Origin: Rhodoferax sp.
Lineage (GTDB): Bacteria; Pseudomonadota; Gammaproteobacteria; Burkholderiales; Burkholderiaceae_C
Length of the DNA stretch: 64,000 nt
Assembly: GCF_028689295.1 (NCBI RefSeq)
Contig: NZ_JAQTWL010000001.1
Span: forward strand, 124,001 to 188,000
Direction: 5' to 3'
Position 1 is the first letter of the stretch; each line of letters opens with the position of its first letter. The translations under genes and the position numbers were made by a program. The notes under the pieces were generated by a model, which had not been told where the DNA came from, searched no databases, and saw only the letters and a list, made by a program, of their open reading frames with translations. Shown piece by piece: positions 8,096 through 16,933 of this stretch.

Positions 8096-9895
8096 TCAAG
8101 CGGCGACTTCGCCATTGAGCCAGGCGTTGACAGGCTTTGTGTCGGTCACCGAGAGTGTGGCATTGCGCACGGTGTCCGGCAAGTTCAATGACAGCGTCAA
8201 CAGGCGCTGGTCGCGGGCAATCAGCGCCCGGCAACGGGTGTCGCTGCCGAGGTAAGTGGTCAGGTCGTCGAGTTTGTTGAGTCGCCAGCGGTGGCTGGTT
8301 TTGCCCTGGCCCGTGGTCACGCCCAGCCACTCGTCGCCCGCGGCAAAACCAGCCAGTTCGGCGGCGCTGCCGCGCAGCACGCTCTTGACGCGGATGCCTT
8401 GCTGCTCATTGAGCTTCAGGCCCAACTGGTCTGGCAGTGGGGCACGCTCTTCCTCAACGTGAATGCCGTGCTGTTTCAGCAGTTTCTTGAGCGGCAGGTC
8501 AGCCGTGCCATGTACCCATTGCTGCAGCTCCGTCGCATACGATTTGCCCGACAGCTCGGCCAACACCGCCAGCAGGTCGTCCTGCGTCATGGGGCCGCCC
8601 TGGCAGCGCAGCCACAGCGCGCGCATCACCGCGTCCAGGCTGGTCTTGCCACTGTGGCGCAGGCTCAAATCCAGGCACAGTGCCACCAGCGAGCCCTTGG
8701 TGTAATAGCTCACCGTGGCGTTGACGGTGTTTTCGTCCTGCCGGTAGTACTTGACCCAGGTGTCACGGCTGGATTGGGCCACGCTTTGCACTTGGCGCCC
8801 GGGCGTTTGCAACACCTGATGGATGGTCTTGGAAAGCAGCTTGAGGTAATGCGCGTTGTCGATCAGCCTGGCACGGCGCAGCAAGAGATCGTCATAGTAA
8901 TTGGTGAAACCTTCAAAAAACCACAGCAGTTCGGTGTAGTTTTCCTGTGTGTAGTCGTAGCGGGAAAATTCAGCCGGGCGCAGCCGTTTGACGTTCCAGG
9001 TGTGAAAGTACTCGTGGCTGATCAGGCCGAGCAGTGTGGTGTAGCCATCCGACGGCGCGCCCGATTTGGCTTGGCCATGACGCGGCAAATCGGCGCGTTT
9101 ACAGATCAGCGCGGTCGAATTGCGGTGCTCCAGCCCGCCATAACCCTCATGTACGGCGTTGAGCATGAACAGATAGTGGCGCTGTGGCGCCTGCTGCGGC
9201 TGGCGACCATGCCAAAAGCTGATTTCGGCCTCGCAAATGGCCTGGGTGTCGGCCAGCAGGCGCGCGCCGTCAAAGCTGGCAGGCGCACCCGAGACGATGA
9301 ACTGGTGCTTGATGCCGGCGGCGACAAATTCTCCGCGCCAGAAGGGCCCAAGCTCGACCGGACTGTCCACCAGTTCGTCGTAGTTGGCGACCAGGTAGTC
9401 GCCAAAGCCGCGCTTGGTGATTTTGCTTGGATTCAGAGCCGTGGCGGCTTGCCAGTCCTTGGGCAGACCCTCGTCGGCCAGCGTCAACTGATGTGGCGTG
9501 TCTTCCTGGCCGTGCACGCGCAGGCACAGGCTGGTGCCGTTGAAAAAGCCGCGCTGGGTGTCGAGCCAGGCGGTGCGCACCGAGTTGTCAAACGCATAGA
9601 CCTGATAGGTGAGCACCAGCGCCTTGCCGGCTTTGGCGTCGATTTGCCAGCTGCACTTGTCGCGCTGGGTGATGACCACCGGTTTGCTGCCTTGCCGCGC
9701 TTGCAGGCCTTGCAGGTGTTTGGCGAATTCGCGCACCAGATAGCTGCCCGGAATCCAGACCGGCAAACTCACCACCTGATCAGCAGCGGCTTGGGCGACG
9801 GTGAGCGTGACTTCGAACAAATGCGCGTGCAAATCCAGCGCGCGCACCAGATAGCCCACGGGGGCTGGAGTGGCAGAAGGCGTCAGCGCGCCCAT
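8096..9895 (-). CDS. M61-family glycyl aminopeptidase with PDZ domain
   Basis: A 599-residue protein with an N-terminal beta-sandwich, a zinc peptidase core and a C-terminal PDZ domain. The metal site is LISHEYFHTWNVKRLRP (HExxH), with the third ligand Glu in LLWFFEGFTNYYDD. The PDZ part spans roughly residues 480-560 (EQQGIRVKSVLRGSAAELAG). No signal peptide is visible, so it is probably cytoplasmic. Its start overlaps the dsbC stop by 1 bp (TGATG), indicating coupling. Substrate specificity is unknown. Confidence 0.92.
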   Translation of the reverse strand: MGALTPSATPAPVGYLVRALDLHAHLFEVTLTVAQAAADQVVSLPVWIPGSYLVREFAKHLQGLQARQGSKPVVITQRDKCSWQIDAKAGKALVLTYQVYAFDNSVRTAWLDTQRGFFNGTSLCLRVHGQEDTPHQLTLADEGLPKDWQAATALNPSKITKRGFGDYLVANYDELVDSPVELGPFWRGEFVAAGIKHQFIVSGAPASFDGARLLADTQAICEAEISFWHGRQPQQAPQRHYLFMLNAVHEGYGGLEHRNSTALICKRADLPRHGQAKSGAPSDGYTTLLGLISHEYFHTWNVKRLRPAEFSRYDYTQENYTELLWFFEGFTNYYDDLLLRRARLIDNAHYLKLLSKTIHQVLQTPGRQVQSVAQSSRDTWVKYYRQDENTVNATVSYYTKGSLVALCLDLSLRHSGKTSLDAVMRALWLRCQGGPMTQDDLLAVLAELSGKSYATELQQWVHGTADLPLKKLLKQHGIHVEEERAPLPDQLGLKLNEQQGIRVKSVLRGSAAELAGFAAGDEWLGVTTGQGKTSHRWRLNKLDDLTTYLGSDTRCRALIARDQRLLTLSLNLPDTVRNATLSVTDTKPVNAWLNGEVAA

Positions 9896-10596
9896 CAGTT
9901 CAGGCGTTTTTCAACCTGATCAGCACCAATGGCGCCAGGCACGCGGCTGCCATCGGCAAAGACCAGTGTGGGGGTGCCGGTGATTTTGAACTTGCGCCCC
10001 ATTTCCACATTGCGGGCAATGGCCGTGCTGTCGCAACTGGCGGCGGCTGGCGTCACATCGCGCACCATCCAGTCTTGCCAGGCTTTGGTCTTGTCTTTGG
10101 CGCACCAGATGTTTTTGGACTTTTCAGTCGAGTCAGGGCTCAGGATCGGATACAAAAACAGGTAAACCGTCACGTTGTTGATCTTCTGCAGATCCTTTTC
10201 AAAGCGCTTGCAGTAGCCGCAGTTGGGGTCTTCAAATACCGCCAGTTTGCGACTGCCGTTGCCGCGCACAATGGTGAAGGCGTCCTTGAAGGGCAGCGCA
10301 GCAAAATTGATCGCGGTGAGCTTGTCGATGCGTTCTTCGGTCAGGTTGCGCTTGAGCCGGGTGTCGATCAGGTTGCCCTGCACCAGGTAATTGGCTTCCG
10401 CGTCGGTGTAATAAATCTCGGCGCCATTGACACGCACCTCGAACAGGCCCGGAATCGGCGTTTTGCTGACTTCGTCAATTTGCTGCAGCTGCGGGATGCG
10501 CTCACCCAGGTTTTTGCGGATGGCGGCTTCCTGCGACCAGGCCGAACTGGCCAGCAGCAAGGCGCAAGCGATCAGGGGGGAGAGGAGTCGTTTCAT
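9895..10596 (-). CDS. dsbC: Thiol:disulfide interchange protein DsbC
   Basis: A periplasmic disulfide-bond isomerase. The 233-residue precursor has a signal peptide (KRLLSPLIACALLLASSAWS), an N-terminal dimerisation domain, then a thioredoxin fold with the redox motif CGYC (EDPNCGYCKRF). A second cysteine pair (WCAKDKTK and ASCDS) matches the structural disulfide of the family. The ending GTPTLVFADGSRVPGAI carries the cis-proline. It is upstream of the M61 peptidase gene with a 1-bp overlap. Confidence 0.96.
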   Translation of the reverse strand: MKRLLSPLIACALLLASSAWSQEAAIRKNLGERIPQLQQIDEVSKTPIPGLFEVRVNGAEIYYTDAEANYLVQGNLIDTRLKRNLTEERIDKLTAINFAALPFKDAFTIVRGNGSRKLAVFEDPNCGYCKRFEKDLQKINNVTVYLFLYPILSPDSTEKSKNIWCAKDKTKAWQDWMVRDVTPAAASCDSTAIARNVEMGRKFKITGTPTLVFADGSRVPGAIGADQVEKRLN

Positions 10597-10652
10597 GGGT
10601 GTCCAGTGTGGATGAGTTAAGCGCTGTCTGAGCAGTCGGCGTGAAATAAGTT

Positions 10653-11765
10653 CTAGATGCCCATGGCCCGGCGCGCCGCCCAGTGCTTGGAGAAGCCCAG
10701 ACGCTCAAAGCCCGACAAGCCCCAGTTGCGGACCTTTTGCCAGCCAGGGCCGGGTTTGTCGAACAACTGCTGCAAGGCCGTCATGGCGGCGTCAGTCGCG
10801 GTGACTTCGGTTTTGCGGGCGCGCTCGTACTGGCGCATCAGTTTGGCATCGTTGACCGGACGCCAGTAGGCCCGGCTATGCAATATCCGGGTGAGCTCGG
10901 CCACATCGCCCAGACCCAGATTCAGTCCCTGGCCGGCCAGCGGATGCACGGTGTGTGCCGCATCGCCCGCCAGCGCCCAGGCCTGGCCGTTCATGACCCC
11001 GACCCAGCGGCTGGCCTGCGCCGACTGCAGTGGCCAGGCCTTGCGCGGGCTGATCAGGGTGAGCTTGCCCAAAACGCCTTCGCTGATCTGCTCAAGCTGT
11101 TCGCAAAAGTTGTCTTGCGCCTCGACCAGCATGTCTTGCGTGCGGCCATCGCGCACCGACCAGACCATGGCCACGGTGCTGCCTTGGGCGCCGTCGAGCG
11201 GCAAAAAGGCCAGGATTTCACCTTGGGTGAACCACTGGCGCGCCACCTGGGCGTGCGGTTTTTCGCACTGCAGACGCGCCGCAATGGCGTGCTGCGGGTA
11301 ACGCGTGGCCACAAACTCAACGCCAAATTCTTCCCGCGTGCGGCTGGCCTTGCCTTCGCACACCACTGTCAGCGCGGCCGGGCAGGGGGCATCCAGCAGC
11401 TCGATGTGCGGCTGAAAGCGCACTGCATCGCGCAACTGGGCCTCCAGCGTGGGCACATCGACAATCCAGGTTAGCGCCGGCACGACCAGCTCGGTCGCGG
11501 AAAAATTGACCGCGCCACCGTCGTCACCCTTGACCTGCATGTCGATCACTGCAGTGGCGTGCGCTTCATCGGGCCAGCAGCGCACCGATTCGAGTAGCGC
11601 CCTGGACTTGGCGTTGAGCGCATAAGCCCGCACGTCAGGCTCGCTCGTGGCTGGCATTGGGGGGGCATAGAGACCGATGCGCAGCCGGTCGCGCGCCAGC
11701 AGCAGCGCCAGCGCGTGCCCCGCAATGCCGCCGCCGCGAATGCAAATATCCAAATGATGTGTCAT
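10653..11765 (-). CDS. UbiH/UbiF-family FAD-dependent hydroxylase
   Basis: A 370-residue flavoprotein monooxygenase, probably hydroxylating a ring position in ubiquinone biosynthesis. It has the N-terminal dinucleotide motif [20 protein letters not shown] and the second FAD motif [21 protein letters not shown]; the DG-type segment is degenerate. ATG at 11765 gives the usual short N terminus. The exact ring position (UbiH, UbiF or UbiM type) cannot be told from sequence alone. It is read divergently from ychF. Confidence 0.88.
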   Translation of the reverse strand: MTHHLDICIRGGGIAGHALALLLARDRLRIGLYAPPMPATSEPDVRAYALNAKSRALLESVRCWPDEAHATAVIDMQVKGDDGGAVNFSATELVVPALTWIVDVPTLEAQLRDAVRFQPHIELLDAPCPAALTVVCEGKASRTREEFGVEFVATRYPQHAIAARLQCEKPHAQVARQWFTQGEILAFLPLDGAQGSTVAMVWSVRDGRTQDMLVEAQDNFCEQLEQISEGVLGKLTLISPRKAWPLQSAQASRWVGVMNGQAWALAGDAAHTVHPLAGQGLNLGLGDVAELTRILHSRAYWRPVNDAKLMRQYERARKTEVTATDAAMTALQQLFDKPGPGWQKVRNWGLSGFERLGFSKHWAARRAMGI

Positions 11766-11885
11766 GGCGCGGATTGTAGAAGCGCGCCAAAAAGCCGCAT
11801 CGCATACACTCACCCCCTTGATTTTGCAGGTTTTCAGGGCATTTTTCGCGGCCTGACCTCATTGAAGTTTGTTTTAGGATTTGTT

Positions 11886-12974
11886 ATGAAATGTGGCATC
11901 GTGGGCTTGCCCAACGTCGGTAAATCGACCCTGTTCAATGCGCTGACCAAGGCCGGCATCGCGGCTGAAAATTACCCCTTTTGCACCATCGAGCCCAATG
12001 TGGGCATTGTTGAAGTGCCCGACGCCCGACTCGACGCCCTGTCGGCCATCGTGCATCCGGAGCGCGTGCAGCGCGCCATTGTCGAATTTGTCGATATTGC
12101 CGGTCTGGTGGCGGGTGCCAGCACCGGTGAGGGCCTGGGCAACAAGTTTTTGGCGCACATCCGCGAGACCGACGCCATCATCAACGTGGTGCGTTGTTTT
12201 GAAGACGACAACGTGATCCACGTGTCCGGCAGGGTGGACCCGATCTCGGACATCGAGGTGATCCAGACCGAACTCTGCCTGGCCGACCTGAGCACGGTGG
12301 ACAAGGCGCTGTCGCGTTACCAGAAAGCGGCCAAATCGGGTGGCGACAAGGAAGCGGCCAAGCTGGTCGGCATCCTGGAGCGCTGCCAGGCCGCCCTGAA
12401 CGAAGCCAAGCCGGTGCGCGCACTGGACTTCAGCAAGGAAGAGCAGCCACTGTTGAAACAGTTCTTCCTGATCACGGCCAAGCCCGCCATGTTTGTCGCC
12501 AATGTGGCCGAAGACGGGTTCGAGAACAACCCTTTTCTGGACCGCCTGACGGCCTATGCCACCGCGCAAAACGCGCCGGTGGTGGCCATTTGCGCCAAGC
12601 TGGAGGCCGAAATGGCCGACATGAGTGATGAGGACCGGCTGATGTTCCTTGAAGAGCTCGGCTTGCATGAGCCGGGTTTGAACCGCCTGATCCGCGCGGC
12701 CTACGATTTGCTGGGCCTGCAGACCTACTTCACCGCCGGCGTCAAGGAAGTGCGCGCCTGGACCATCCACAAGGGCGACACCGGCCCGCAAGCCGCCGGC
12801 GTGATCCACACCGATTTCGAGAAGGGCTACATCCGCGCCCAGACCATCGCCTATGACGACTTCATTGCCTTCAAGGGCGAACAGGGCGCCAAGGACGCCG
12901 GCAAGATGCGCGCCGAAGGCAAGGACTACGTGGTCAAGGACGGCGACGTGATGAACTTCCTGTTCAGCTCGTAA
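11886..12974 (+). CDS. ychF: Redox-regulated ATPase/GTPase YchF (OLA1 family)
   Basis: A 362-residue Obg-family P-loop NTPase that prefers ATP and associates with ribosomes. Features: G1 GLPNVGKST at the N terminus, G3 [12 protein letters not shown], a helical coiled insertion in the middle, and the C-terminal TGS-like domain ([19 protein letters not shown]) ending [12 protein letters not shown] at 11886 produces the family N terminus [13 protein letters not shown]; longer in-frame starts are not conserved. The protein is nearly invariant in length in proteobacteria and matches that. Confidence 0.98.
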   Translation: MKCGIVGLPNVGKSTLFNALTKAGIAAENYPFCTIEPNVGIVEVPDARLDALSAIVHPERVQRAIVEFVDIAGLVAGASTGEGLGNKFLAHIRETDAIINVVRCFEDDNVIHVSGRVDPISDIEVIQTELCLADLSTVDKALSRYQKAAKSGGDKEAAKLVGILERCQAALNEAKPVRALDFSKEEQPLLKQFFLITAKPAMFVANVAEDGFENNPFLDRLTAYATAQNAPVVAICAKLEAEMADMSDEDRLMFLEELGLHEPGLNRLIRAAYDLLGLQTYFTAGVKEVRAWTIHKGDTGPQAAGVIHTDFEKGYIRAQTIAYDDFIAFKGEQGAKDAGKMRAEGKDYVVKDGDVMNFLFSS

Positions 12975-12985
12975 GACATTGCCGC

Positions 12986-13456
12986 CTAGGCGCCAAAAGC
13001 GCCCATCAGCGCGGCCGTCATGGTGATGTAGCGCGCACATTTTCCGATGGCCATGTAACCCAGGCAAGGCCAAAAGGGCAACTTTAGCCAACCTGCCACC
13101 GCGCACAGGGGGTCGCCCACCACCGGCAGCCAAGCCAGGAGGCAGGCCTTGGGGCCGAGCCGTTCCAGCCAGGCCAGCGCGCGCAGGTGGTGTTTTGAGT
13201 GCCGGTATTTGTCCACCACCTTGTGCGAAGCCAGTCCCATCCACCAGGTGACTGCGCCGCCGAGCGTGTTGCCGACCGTGGCCACGGCAATCGCCGGCCA
13301 GAACAGCGACGGGTTGAGTTCCACCAGGCCGAACACCACCGGCTCCGAACCCAGGGGCAGCAGGGTGGCCGACACGAACGACACTGCAAACACGCTGCTG
13401 AGTCCAAATTTTGGCAGCGCCAGCAAGGCGAGAAGGTGATCGATCCAGAGTTCCAT
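12986..13456 (-). CDS. YqaA/DedA-type small integral membrane protein
   Basis: A 156-residue inner-membrane protein of the SNARE-associated/YqaA type. Four or so hydrophobic stretches are visible (LALLALPKFGLSSVFAVSF, PAIAVATVGNTLGGAVTWW, LLAWLPVVGDPLCAVAGWL, MTAALMGAFGA), with the family glycines and the GDPLC motif. ATG at 13456 gives MELWIDHLL; an in-frame ATG 36 bp upstream is less likely. Relatives are linked to lipid flipping or membrane homeostasis; the exact role is unknown. It is convergent with ychF. Confidence 0.88.
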   Translation of the reverse strand: MELWIDHLLALLALPKFGLSSVFAVSFVSATLLPLGSEPVVFGLVELNPSLFWPAIAVATVGNTLGGAVTWWMGLASHKVVDKYRHSKHHLRALAWLERLGPKACLLAWLPVVGDPLCAVAGWLKLPFWPCLGYMAIGKCARYITMTAALMGAFGA

Positions 13457-13605
13457 GGGTGCCGCAGTATAGGTTTTGCGGGGTGACTGCAAGGATCGTG
13501 CTTTATTTCATTTGCTGAAATTTTGGGCAGCTAGAATCCCTTATCCCCAAACACTGTGTTGCTTATTTTTCTCCAGGCATTGCCATTTGCTGTGAACGTT
13601 TTTGC

Positions 13606-14664
13606 ATGAACATCGGTCCCTACGTTTTGCCCAACCGCTACTTTGTCGCCCCCATGGCGGGGGTGACGGACCGGCCGTTTCGCCAGTTGTGCAAGCGCCT
13701 CGGCGCGGGTTACGCGGTGAGCGAAATGGTGACCAGCCGGCCCGACCTGATGCGGTCACTCAAGACCTCGCAGCGCGCCAACCATGACGGCGAGCCCGGC
13801 CCCATCGCCGTGCAGATTGCCGGCACCGATGCGCCCATGATGGCCGATGCAGCGCGCTACAACATCGACCGGGGCGCCCAGATCATCGACATCAACATGG
13901 GCTGTCCGGCCAAAAAAGTGTGCAACAAATGGGCTGGTTCTGCCCTGATGCAGGACGAGGCGCTCGCCTTGAGCATTGTGTCGGCCGTGGTGCAGGCCTG
14001 TGCCCCGCTGGGCGTGCCGGTCACCCTCAAGATGCGCACAGGCTGGTGCAACAGCGCCAAGAACGCGGTGCAACTGGCCAGGGCGGCCGAGTCGGCCGGC
14101 GTGCAGATGGTCACGGTGCACGGCCGCACCCGCGAGCAAGGCTACCGCGGGCAGGCCGAGTACGACACCATTGCGGCCGTGAAAGCCGCGCTGCGCATTC
14201 CCGTGGTGGCCAATGGCGACATCGACAGCCCCGAGAAAGCGCGCCACGTGCTGGCAGCCACCGGTGCCGACGCCGTGATGATTGGCCGCGCGGCGCAGGG
14301 GCGGCCCTGGATTTTTCGGGAAATCGCCCACTTTCTGGCCACCGGCGAGCCGCTGGCGCCGCCGCTGGTGGCCGAGGTCAAGCACCTGTTGCTGGACCAT
14401 CTGCACGACCACTACAGCCTGTACGGCGAATTCATCGGCGTGCTCAGCGCGCGCAAACACATTGCCTGGTACGTGCGGGCGCTGCCCGGTGGCGAGGCCT
14501 TTCGCACCCACATGAATACACTGACGGATTGCCAGACGCAATGGGACGCGGTGGCCGATTTTTTTGATGAACTCAATGCGCGCATGGATCGCCTGCCTCA
14601 GCCCGCGCGCCAGATGCATGACCTTGATCGCGAACTGAATAACAAGATGGAGACCGTTCAATGA
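13606..14664 (+). CDS. dusB: tRNA-dihydrouridine synthase B
   Basis: DusB is an FMN enzyme that reduces uridine 17 in the tRNA D-loop. The 352-residue product has the TIM-barrel start APMAGVTDRPFR, the catalytic cysteine loop NMGCPAKKVCNKWAGSAL, the FMN-phosphate region GRTREQGYRG and a helical C-terminal domain. The gene overlaps fis by 4 bp. dusB-fis is a very conserved proteobacterial operon and gives independent support. An A/T-rich stretch with TAGAAT (about 13532) lies upstream and may hold the promoter. Confidence 0.97.
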   Translation: MNIGPYVLPNRYFVAPMAGVTDRPFRQLCKRLGAGYAVSEMVTSRPDLMRSLKTSQRANHDGEPGPIAVQIAGTDAPMMADAARYNIDRGAQIIDINMGCPAKKVCNKWAGSALMQDEALALSIVSAVVQACAPLGVPVTLKMRTGWCNSAKNAVQLARAAESAGVQMVTVHGRTREQGYRGQAEYDTIAAVKAALRIPVVANGDIDSPEKARHVLAATGADAVMIGRAAQGRPWIFREIAHFLATGEPLAPPLVAEVKHLLLDHLHDHYSLYGEFIGVLSARKHIAWYVRALPGGEAFRTHMNTLTDCQTQWDAVADFFDELNARMDRLPQPARQMHDLDRELNNKMETVQ

Positions 14665-14897
14665 AACCCCTGCATATTGCAGATTGTGTGCGCAGCAATT
14701 TGGAGAATTACCTGACCGATTTGGGCCACAGCGAACCCAATGGCATGTACGACATGCTGCTGGCCGTGGTGGAGAAACCCTTGCTCGAAGTGGTGATGCA
14801 GCGCGCTGACAACAACCAGTCCAAAGCCGCCCAATACCTGGGTCTCAACCGCAACACCCTGCGCAAGAAACTGCTGGAGCACAAGCTCATCGATTAA
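14661..14897 (+). CDS. fis: Nucleoid protein / global regulator Fis
   Basis: A 78-residue DNA-bending protein of the Fis family, controlling rRNA promoters, DNA topology and recombination. The C-terminal helix-turn-helix (NQSKAAQYLGLNRNTLRKKL) is clear, and the size is typical of betaproteobacteria. ATG overlaps the dusB stop by 4 bp, so it is translated from the dusB message. A dispersed repeat-like element lies immediately downstream. Confidence 0.96.
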   Translation: MKPLHIADCVRSNLENYLTDLGHSEPNGMYDMLLAVVEKPLLEVVMQRADNNQSKAAQYLGLNRNTLRKKLLEHKLID

Positions 14898-14905
14898 GCC
14901 TGATA

Positions 14906-14994
14906 CGTCATTGCGAGCTTGGCATCGTCACTGCGAGGCCGCAGGCCGTGGCAGTCCATGCCCCCTGGATTGCCGCGTTACGCTGGCAATGACG
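14906..14994. repeat. REP-like dispersed intergenic palindrome
   Basis: The ends CGTCATTGC (14906-14914) and GCAATGACG (14986-14994) are perfect inverted repeats. Between them lies the pattern TGCGAGG...GGCAGTCCATG...TGGATTGCC typical of short dispersed repeats in many betaproteobacterial genomes. It sits between fis and purH and can fold into a long imperfect hairpin. No second copy was seen in this window, so the dispersed nature is recalled, not shown. Confidence 0.7.
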
Positions 14995-15040
14995 AATTCA
15001 TGAACCTGCCACCCACTCTCAATTAACTTACCCCATCCCC

Positions 15041-16627
15041 ATGAACGCTTTAATTTCTGTTTCCGACAAAACCGGTATCGTTGAATTTGCCCGGGCCCTG
15101 CATGCGCTGGGTATCAAGCTCATCTCGACCGGCGGCACCGCCAAATTGTTGGCCGACCAGGGCCTGCCCGTGACCGAGGTGGCACAGCTCACCGGTTTCC
15201 CGGAAATGCTCGACGGCCGCGTCAAAACCCTGCACCCCAAGGTGCACGGCGGCCTGCTGGCGCGGCGCGACCTGCCCGAGCACATGGCCGCGCTCAAGGC
15301 GCACGCCATCGACACCATCGACCTGGCTGTCATCAACCTGTACCCGTTCGAGGCCACCGTGGCCAAGCCCGGCTGCACGCTCGAAGACGCCATCGAGAAC
15401 ATCGACATCGGCGGCCCGGCCATGGTGCGCAGCGCCGCCAAAAACTGGAAAGACGTGGGCATCCTGACCGACGCGTCGCAATATCCGCAGGTGCTCGCCG
15501 AGCTCAAGGCTGGCGGCGCGCTAACCCTGGCGACCAAGTTTGCGTTGAGCGTGGCGGCATTCAACCGCGTGGCGCAATACGACGCGGCCATCAGCGACTA
15601 TCTGTCCTCACTCAACTTTGAAGAGGGCAACAACACGCCGTCGTGCAAGCTGTTCCCGGACCAGTCCAACGGCTGTTTCGTCAAGCTGCAAGACCTGCGC
15701 TACGGCGAAAACCCGCACCAAAGTGCCGCCTTCTACCGCGACCTGCACCCGGCACCAGGCTCGCTGGTGACCGCCGTGCAACTGCAGGGCAAGGAACTCA
15801 GCTACAACAATATCGGCGATGCCGACGCCGCGTGGGAATGCGTCAAGAGCTTCAACACCCCGGCCTGCGTCATCGTCAAGCACGCCAACCCGTGCGGTGT
15901 GGCCGTGGGTGCCGATGCGCTGGCGGCTTACAGCAAAGCCTTCCAGACCGATCCCACGTCAGCCTTTGGCGGCATCATCGCGGTCAACTGCACGCTCGAC
16001 GAGCGCGCGGCGCTGCAAATGTCCAAGCAGTTCATCGAAGTGCTGATGGCCCCTGACTACACGCCCGAGGCGTTGGCGGTGTTCAAGAGCAAGGTCAACG
16101 TGCGCATCCTCAAAATCGCCTTGCCGCCGGGTGGTGGCAGCGACTGGGACAACGGCCGTAACGCGGTGGAGAGCAAGCGCGTGGGCTCGGGACTGCTGCT
16201 GCAGACTGCCGACAACCACATCCTCAAGCTGGCCGACCTCAAGGTGGTCACCAAGCTGCAACCCACGCCAGAGCAATTGCAAGACCTGATGTTTGCCTGG
16301 AACATTGCCAAGTTCGTCAAGAGCAACGCCATCGTGTTTTGCAAGGACGGCATGACTTACGGCGTGGGCGCGGGCCAAATGAGCCGGCTCGATTCGGCGC
16401 GCATTGCCAGCATCAAGGCCGAGCATGCGGGCCTGAGCCTGAAAGGCACGGCAGTCGCCAGCGATGCCTTCTTCCCGTTCCGCGACGGCCTCGATGTGGT
16501 GGTGGATGCCGGCGCCACCTGCGTGATTCAGCCGGGCGGCTCGATGCGCGACCAGGAGGTGATCGACGCCGCCAATGAGCGCGGCGTCGCCATGGTCTAT
16601 TCGGGCGTGCGCCATTTCAGGCATTGA
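15041..16627 (+). CDS. purH: Bifunctional AICAR transformylase / IMP cyclohydrolase
   Basis: PurH carries out the last two steps of IMP synthesis. The 528-residue product has an N-terminal methylglyoxal-synthase-like cyclohydrolase domain ([40 protein letters not shown]) and a C-terminal formyltransferase domain with the KHANPCGVA motif and the ending [30 protein letters not shown]. Length and motifs are standard. It is transcribed separately from dusB-fis, after the repeat element. Confidence 0.98.
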   Translation: MNALISVSDKTGIVEFARALHALGIKLISTGGTAKLLADQGLPVTEVAQLTGFPEMLDGRVKTLHPKVHGGLLARRDLPEHMAALKAHAIDTIDLAVINLYPFEATVAKPGCTLEDAIENIDIGGPAMVRSAAKNWKDVGILTDASQYPQVLAELKAGGALTLATKFALSVAAFNRVAQYDAAISDYLSSLNFEEGNNTPSCKLFPDQSNGCFVKLQDLRYGENPHQSAAFYRDLHPAPGSLVTAVQLQGKELSYNNIGDADAAWECVKSFNTPACVIVKHANPCGVAVGADALAAYSKAFQTDPTSAFGGIIAVNCTLDERAALQMSKQFIEVLMAPDYTPEALAVFKSKVNVRILKIALPPGGGSDWDNGRNAVESKRVGSGLLLQTADNHILKLADLKVVTKLQPTPEQLQDLMFAWNIAKFVKSNAIVFCKDGMTYGVGAGQMSRLDSARIASIKAEHAGLSLKGTAVASDAFFPFRDGLDVVVDAGATCVIQPGGSMRDQEVIDAANERGVAMVYSGVRHFRH

Positions 16628-16933
16628 ACTGGTCAAAAGAAGCTTTTGCCAGGCTTTGAGTTCTGGCCGATTTTGGTGATGGCACAGATCGGGGCATGGA
16701 CCCATGCCCTCAATTTTGGCGGGTGACCGCTGCGCTGAATGAAGCAAGTCTTGATGCTTGCGGAGGATCGGTTTGCAGCGTCACGAGTCATTGGGGTTTT
16801 GGCTATGAATGACTTGTTAAAGGTTGGTAGAGGACTTTGAAATCTCCAAATTACTCATTCCAGACCCGACATCGAAGTGATTGCCTTTGCTGTCGTGGTA
16901 ACGTCACGGATGAAATGTAAAGGGAGATAGCAA
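16628..16933. other. Intergenic region at start of accessory block
   Basis: About 306 bases with no convincing gene. A short A/T hairpin CAAAAG-AAG-CTTTTG lies just after purH (16633-16647). A 14-bp sequence at 16859-16872 recurs at 20162-20175. Composition shifts to visibly lower G+C here, marking the left side of an accessory segment. AGGGAGA just before 16934 is the ribosome binding site of the next gene. Confidence 0.6.
16859..16872 (+). repeat. 14-bp direct repeat, left copy
   Basis: TCCAGACCCGACAT occurs here and again in the same orientation at 20162-20175. The two copies bracket the nuclease-like gene, the GST gene and the 131-codon gene. They may be remnants of an insertion or of a dispersed repeat. 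Confidence 0.5.

Noticed and set aside
8291-9919. 542-codon plus-strand frame opposite the M61 peptidase
   Set aside because: Shadow frame; the minus-strand product has the zinc and PDZ motifs.
11874-13244. 456-codon minus-strand frame opposite ychF
   Set aside because: Shadow of YchF and overlaps the YqaA gene; no protein-like motif order.
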